NCBI RefSeq assembly: GCF_022288825.1
Contig: NZ_JAKOOW010000005.1
Coordinates: 804-27,324 of the forward strand
Origin: Kingella pumchi
GTDB taxonomy: Bacteria; Pseudomonadota; Gammaproteobacteria; Burkholderiales; Neisseriaceae
DNA: 26,521 bases
Direction of reading: 5' to 3'
Made by a program: the position numbers and the translations under genes. Position 1 is the first letter of the stretch, and every line of letters begins with the position of its first letter. Of this stretch, positions 23,526 to 26,521 are shown piece after piece. The notes below the pieces were generated by a model. The model had not been told where the DNA came from and did not search any database. It worked only from the letters and a program-made list of their open reading frames with translations.

Positions 23526-23534
23526 ATTATAGCA
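23526..23534 (-). promoter_or_regulatory. Extended -10 box for mutS
   Basis: The minus strand reads TGCTATAAT, identical to the box before the ferredoxin gene, 28 bases before the mutS ATG. Confidence 0.65.
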
Positions 23535-23640
23535 AGCGGCGGCAGCAGCCGCTGCGGCGAAGGCAGCCTGAACAAAAGGCAACCTGAAACGGCAGATGCA
23601 ACATCCGCCCGCCGAGCATGACGACGGCAGGCACCGTTTT

Positions 23641-23668
23641 GGTGCGCGGTGCGCACCCTACCGCCGCT
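23641..23668. repeat. Single arm of the GGTGCGC palindromic repeat
   Basis: GGTGCGCGGTGCGCACCCTA plus CCGCCGCT matches the right arm of the two repeats at 25207-25278 and 25374-25446. The left arm is missing here. It lies between the divergent mutS and mltA genes, next to DUS copies (23560s-23580s and about 23685-23697). Confidence 0.75.
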
Positions 23669-23700
23669 GAAAGCGCAACCCTGCCTTTCAGGCTGCTTTT

Positions 23701-23727
23701 TTGCCAAACAGCTTCTTAAGCTATAAT
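23701..23727 (+). promoter_or_regulatory. Promoter for mltA
   Basis: TATAAT at 23722-23727 lies 28 bases before the mltA ATG. TTGCCA at 23701-23706 could be the -35, but the 15-base spacer is short, so the -10 box is the firmer part. Confidence 0.5.
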
Positions 23728-23755
23728 CGCCGCCTTTTGTTTCGGAGCGATGCCG

Positions 23756-25096
23756 ATGAAATTCACTCGTTTGCTTCTGCCGGCGGCCGCGGCGCTGCTG
23801 CTGGCAGGCTGTTTCGGCGGCGGTGGCGGCCGCCACCGTCCGGGTAGCGTGCCGCAGCAGCCGCAGACGCCCGCGCAGCCGGGCGGGGCGGCGGTGCCCT
23901 CCGGCCGGCCGCAGGCGGCGGGTACCGTGCACGCGCCGTCCGGTAGCGGCGCTTCTTACCGCGCGGTATCCTTTGCCGAATTGCCGCAATGGAGCAGCCA
24001 GCCCTTTTCAGGCAGCCTGAAATCGTTCCGCCAAAGCTGCACCAAGCTCGCCGCGCGACCGCAGTGGTCGGCCGTCTGCACCCAGGCGCAGCGCACCGGC
24101 GCCAGCGACGCCGAAGCGCGGCAGTTTTTCGAGCGCTATTTCACCGCCTGGCAGGTAAGCGGCAATGGCCGGCTCGACGGCACGGTTACCGGCTACTACG
24201 AGCCGGTGCTCACCGGCGACACCCGCATGAACGGCCGCGCCCGCTATCCGATTTACGGCCTGCCCGCCGATTTGGTCAGCGTGCCGCTGCCCGCGTCGCT
24301 GCGCGGCTCCAAAGCCGTGGTGCGCGTGCGTGCCACCGGCAGCGGCAGCGGCCAGATCAGCCCGAGCGGCAGCCACACCGCCAATCTGGCCGATTTTCCG
24401 ATTACCGAGCGCAGCAGCAGCCTGAAAGGCCGGTTTGAAGGCAGCCGCTTCGTTCCTTATTACACCCGCGCCCAAATCAACAGCGGCGCCATCAACGACC
24501 GCGCGCCGGTGCTGGCCTACGCCGACGACCCGATTGAGCTGTTTTTCATGCACATCCAGGGTTCCGGCCGCCTGCGCACGCCCGACGGCCGCTTCGTGCG
24601 CCTGGGCTTTGCCGACAAAAACGAACACCGCTACGGCTCCATCGGCCGCTACATGGCCGACAAAGGCTATCTGCCGCTGGGGCAGACTTCGATGCAAGGC
24701 ATCAAGCGCTGGATGGCCGCCAATCCGGGCAAACTCTCCGAAGTGCTGGCGCAAAACCCCAGCTACGTCTTTTTCCGCCAGCTGCCGGGCGACGATTCCG
24801 GCCCCCTGGGCGCGCTGGGCGTGCCGCTTTCCGGCGGTTTTTCCGGCGCGGTAGACAAGCGCTACATCACGCTGGGCGCGCCTTTGTTTGTCGCCACCAT
24901 CCACCCCGAAACCCGCCGCGGGCTCAACCGCCTGATTGTGGCGCAGGACACCGGCTCGGCGATCAAAGGCGCGGTGCGCGTGGACTTTTTCTGGGGCTAC
25001 GGCGACAACGCCGGCCAGAGCGCCGGCAAGATGAAAGACAAGGGCTATGTGTGGATGCTGCTGCCCAACGGCATGCTGCCCGAATACCACCCCTAA
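23756..25096 (+). CDS. mltA: Membrane-bound lytic murein transglycosylase A
   Basis: An outer-membrane lipoprotein that cleaves peptidoglycan between MurNAc and GlcNAc to form 1,6-anhydro ends; the neisserial homologue is known as GNA33. The protein has 446 residues with a lipoprotein signal MKFTRLLLPAAAALLLAGC (Cys19). A long Gly/Pro/Gln-rich linker follows (about residues 20-70), then the MltA domain (GTVTGYYEPVLTGD to the YADDPIELFFMHIQGSGRL region) and the C-terminal 3D domain, with the conserved Asp residues in VAQDTGSAIKGAVRVDFFWG. I chose the ATG at 23756 because GGAG ends 8 bases upstream; the ATG at 23750 is only 2 bases away. Two GSLK/SSLK stretches (near 24013 and 24420) are DUS-encoded. 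Confidence 0.97.
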   Translation: MKFTRLLLPAAAALLLAGCFGGGGGRHRPGSVPQQPQTPAQPGGAAVPSGRPQAAGTVHAPSGSGASYRAVSFAELPQWSSQPFSGSLKSFRQSCTKLAARPQWSAVCTQAQRTGASDAEARQFFERYFTAWQVSGNGRLDGTVTGYYEPVLTGDTRMNGRARYPIYGLPADLVSVPLPASLRGSKAVVRVRATGSGSGQISPSGSHTANLADFPITERSSSLKGRFEGSRFVPYYTRAQINSGAINDRAPVLAYADDPIELFFMHIQGSGRLRTPDGRFVRLGFADKNEHRYGSIGRYMADKGYLPLGQTSMQGIKRWMAANPGKLSEVLAQNPSYVFFRQLPGDDSGPLGALGVPLSGGFSGAVDKRYITLGAPLFVATIHPETRRGLNRLIVAQDTGSAIKGAVRVDFFWGYGDNAGQSAGKMKDKGYVWMLLPNGMLPEYHP

Positions 25097-25110
25097 ACGC
25101 CGCCCAAGGC

Positions 25111-25149
25111 TTTTCAGGCTGCCTGCATCCGTGCAAGGCAGCCTGAAAA
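25111..25149. repeat. Inverted DUS pair after mltA
   Basis: TTTTCAGGCTGCCTGCATCC followed by an AAGGCAGCCTGAAAA copy forms a hairpin 15 bases after the mltA stop. No T-tract follows on the plus strand, so termination is uncertain. Confidence 0.7.
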
Positions 25150-25206
25150 ACGCAAACGGCACATAAAACCGAACACAGGCGGCGGCCGCGCAAACCTGCC
25201 CCGGTC

Positions 25207-25278
25207 CTAGGGTACGCACCGCGCACCAAACACACCCAAACCGAACAAATGGTGCGCAGTGCGCACTCTACCGCCGCT
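25207..25278. repeat. GGTGCGC palindromic repeat, copy 1
   Basis: The left arm (25208-25228, AGGGTACGCACCGCGCACCA) and right arm (25251-25278, GGTGCGCAGTGCGCACTCTA then CCGCCGCT) are imperfect inverted copies around an A/C-rich loop with ACCCAAACC. It is followed by TTGGTTTGCCAAAGCAGCCT, a DUS. No gene is supported in the 456-base gap 25097-25552; short open frames there arise from the repeats. Confidence 0.8.
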
Positions 25279-25373
25279 TGGTTTGCCAAAGCAGCCTGAA
25301 AAATTTTCGGTCAGTTATTCAGTTATAAAGCTCAACGGGCGGCGGCAAAACATCCACCCTAATTCATCCGGCC

Positions 25374-25446
25374 GTAGGGTGCGCACCGCACACCAGAACA
25401 TACCCAAACCAAACAAACGGTGCGCCGTGCGCACCCTACCGCCGCT
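25374..25446. repeat. GGTGCGC palindromic repeat, copy 2
   Basis: The left arm (25374-25394, GTAGGGTGCGCACCGCACAC) and right arm (25419-25439, GGTGCGCCGTGCGCACCCTA) flank a loop with ACCCAAACCAAACAAAC. It begins 167 bases after copy 1. It is followed by the same CGCCGCTTAGGTTTGCC segment and a DUS, so the repeat and its downstream flank seem to be duplicated together. Confidence 0.8.
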
Positions 25447-25552
25447 TAGGTTTGCCCCAAGCAGCCTGAAAACGCGGCACGCTTGTCCGAACCAAACAAA
25501 CGGCCACCGTGCCAACAATACCCAACAACACAACGACAACACCAACCACCCC

Positions 25553-26185
25553 ATGATTTCAATGCTGCTCAAAGGCATAATGGTTTCCGGCAGCCTGATT
25601 GTCGCCATCGGCGGACAGAATGCCTTTTTACTCAAACAAGGGCTGCTCAAACGGCACGTTTTCTCGGTTGCCACCATCTGTTTTCTCTGCGACGTCGTGT
25701 TGCTCTCCTGCGGCGTGCTCGGCATGGGCGCGCTGATCGGCGGCAGCCCGCATCTTTCGGCGCTGCTCACGCTGCTGGGCGCGCTGTTTCTGCTGGCCTA
25801 CGGCGCCCGTTCGCTGCGTTCGGCGCTCAGCGGGCAGTCGGCGATGAGTGCCGACGACGATAAAACGCCCGCCGGCAGCCTGAAACAAACTATCCTGGCC
25901 ACGCTGGCGATTACCCTGCTCAATCCGCACGTTTATCTGGATACCGTGGTGCTGGTCGGCGGCATTGCCGCGCCGCTGGCGGCGGATGAGAAACGGTGGT
26001 TTCTCGCCGGCTCGCTGCTGGTGTCGCTGCTGTGGTTTTACGGCGTGGGCTACGGCGCGCGCCTGCTGCGGCCGCTGTTTGCCAGCCGCCGCGCGTGGCA
26101 GCTGCTCGAAGTGGCGGTGTGCGCGCTGATGTGGACGCTGGCCTTCGACCTGCTGCGCCATCTGTTTGCGGTCTGGCCGCAGTAG
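25553..26185 (+). CDS. LysE/ArgO-type amino-acid exporter
   Basis: An inner-membrane exporter of the LysE family, 210 residues, matching E. coli ArgO in length. The N-terminal signature GSLIVAIGGQNAFLLKQGLL is clear. Five to six hydrophobic helices follow (about residues 5-25, 38-60, 65-85, 112-135, 147-168 and 185-203), and ITLLNPHVYLDTVVLVGG is the typical central block. The family exports arginine, lysine or related basic amino acids; the substrate here is inferred only. GSLK near residue 106 is DUS-encoded. The ATG at 25553 has no good Shine-Dalgarno and an A/C-rich leader (CCAACCACCCC); an ATG at 25562 is a weaker alternative. No LysR-type activator gene is adjacent. Confidence 0.92.
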   Translation: MISMLLKGIMVSGSLIVAIGGQNAFLLKQGLLKRHVFSVATICFLCDVVLLSCGVLGMGALIGGSPHLSALLTLLGALFLLAYGARSLRSALSGQSAMSADDDKTPAGSLKQTILATLAITLLNPHVYLDTVVLVGGIAAPLAADEKRWFLAGSLLVSLLWFYGVGYGARLLRPLFASRRAWQLLEVAVCALMWTLAFDLLRHLFAVWPQ

Positions 26186-26226
26186 CCCGCTGTCTGTTTT
26201 TCTGCTTCGATATTCCGTTCCAAGCC

Positions 26227-26266
26227 AAAGCAGCCTGAAAGCGCAAAAGCCGTTTTCAGGCTGCTT
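26227..26266 (+). terminator. DUS-pair terminator after the exporter gene, interrupted by an IS
   Basis: AAAGCAGCCTGAAAGCGC and GCCGTTTTCAGGCTGCTT form a hairpin, but where the other copies continue with four to seven T only two are left before the IS end GAGACC begins at 26267. Termination is probably impaired or depends on the IS sequence. Confidence 0.7.
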
Positions 26267-26521
26267 GAGACCTTTGCAAAATACCTCTCTTCACCTTTTC
26301 ACTGACAGCCGGAACCCAAACACAGGTTTTCGGCTATTTCCCCTCCAATCACTCCTAATTCTACCCAAATACCCCCTTAATCCTCCCCTGATACCCGATA
26401 ATCAGGCATCCGGGCCGCCTTTTAGGCAGCAACAGGCACACTTAGCCTGTTGGCCGCTTTCAACAGGTTCAGACACATCGCCTTCAGATGGCTTTGTGCG
26501 CTCACTTTGAGTAGACCAAAA
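26267..26521 (-). mobile_element. End of an IS5-family-like insertion sequence (cut by the window edge)
   Basis: The element starts with GAGACCTTTGCAAAA (26267-26281), which I recognise as the kind of terminal inverted repeat found on neisserial IS5/IS1106-like elements. About 140 bases of AT-richer noncoding sequence follow, then the 3' end of a transposase reading frame on the minus strand. The other end lies beyond the window, so the target duplication cannot be seen. Its base composition is clearly less GC-rich than the neighbouring genes. Confidence 0.75.
26422..26521 (-). CDS. IS5-like transposase, C-terminal fragment
   Basis: Only the last 32 residues are inside the window. They read FGLLKVSAQSHLKAMCLNLL followed by KAANRLSVPVAA and a TAA stop. 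The pattern resembles the C-terminus of IS5/IS1106-type DDE transposases of Neisseriaceae (the region after the catalytic Glu, with AMCLNLLKAANRL). Whether the rest is intact cannot be known. The partial frame has no internal stop, so nothing seen here suggests decay. Confidence 0.75.
   Translation of the reverse strand, partial: FGLLKVSAQSHLKAMCLNLLKAANRLSVPVAA

Noticed and set aside
23498..23989. 164-codon N-terminal extension of mutS
   Set aside because: It crosses the mutS -10 box, a palindromic repeat arm and the start of mltA; MutS begins normally at 23497.
25259..25552. N-terminal extension or small gene before the exporter (peptides with VRTAHQN and CAVRTLPPL)
   Set aside because: The peptides are translations of the palindromic repeats; the LysE family starts at MISMLLKG.
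26299..26420. Small hairpins in the IS end (AGCCGGAACC...GGTTTTCGGCT and CCTGAT...ATCAGG)
   Set aside because: They are short and imperfect and lie in the noncoding end of the IS; no separate function can be supported.

Overview
The window looks like an ordinary chromosomal segment of a member of the Neisseriaceae. The strongest clue is the very dense DNA uptake sequence (DUS): A(A/G)GCAGCCTGAA and its near-palindromic form TTTCAGGCTGCCTGAAA occur dozens of times, between and inside genes. This matches the DUS dialects described for Kingella and Simonsiella rather than the ATGCCGTCTGAA of Neisseria meningitidis/gonorrhoeae. GC content is high, and protein similarity (GyrA, RsmD, MutS, MltA, FumC) fits the same family. 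I cannot name the species.

Layout. 1-320: three tRNA genes (Tyr, Gly, Thr) on the minus strand behind one strong promoter; in many proteobacteria a tuf gene follows, which would lie off the left edge. 443-1396: a YfhL-type ferredoxin and the 16S rRNA methyltransferase rsmD (minus). 1661-5518: tamB (plus), without tamA beside it. 5708-6517: a DUF3579-GNAT fusion protein (minus). 6628-6704: initiator tRNA. 6874-14789: a minus-strand block read as RNB-family exoribonuclease, ABM monooxygenase-like protein, fumC, periplasmic cyclophilin, gyrA. 14980-20775: a plus-strand block with bacteriohemerythrin, a DUF4870 membrane protein, a HExxH 'Vgr-related' protein, a small lipoprotein, ispF, galE, an alpha/beta hydrolase and an RDD membrane protein. 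20900-23497: mutS (minus). 23756-25096: mltA (plus). 25097-25552: a repeat-rich gap. 25553-26185: a LysE/ArgO-type exporter. 26267-26521: one end of an IS5-like insertion sequence, with the 3' end of its transposase gene running off the window.

Most genes are single transcription units: each has its own TATAAT-like -10 box and is followed by an inverted pair of DUS that forms a terminator hairpin. Only lipoprotein-ispF looks like a tight operon. The genes are mainly housekeeping (translation, DNA topology and repair, TCA cycle, isoprenoid and cell-envelope functions).

I found no prophage, CRISPR array, toxin system or biosynthetic cluster. The most notable points are a GyrA quinolone-resistance region with Phe and Met at the two classical resistance positions, the DUS acting as stop codon, linker peptide and terminator, two families of palindromic intergenic repeats, a DUF3579-acetyltransferase fusion, and an IS end sitting in the T-tract of a terminator.
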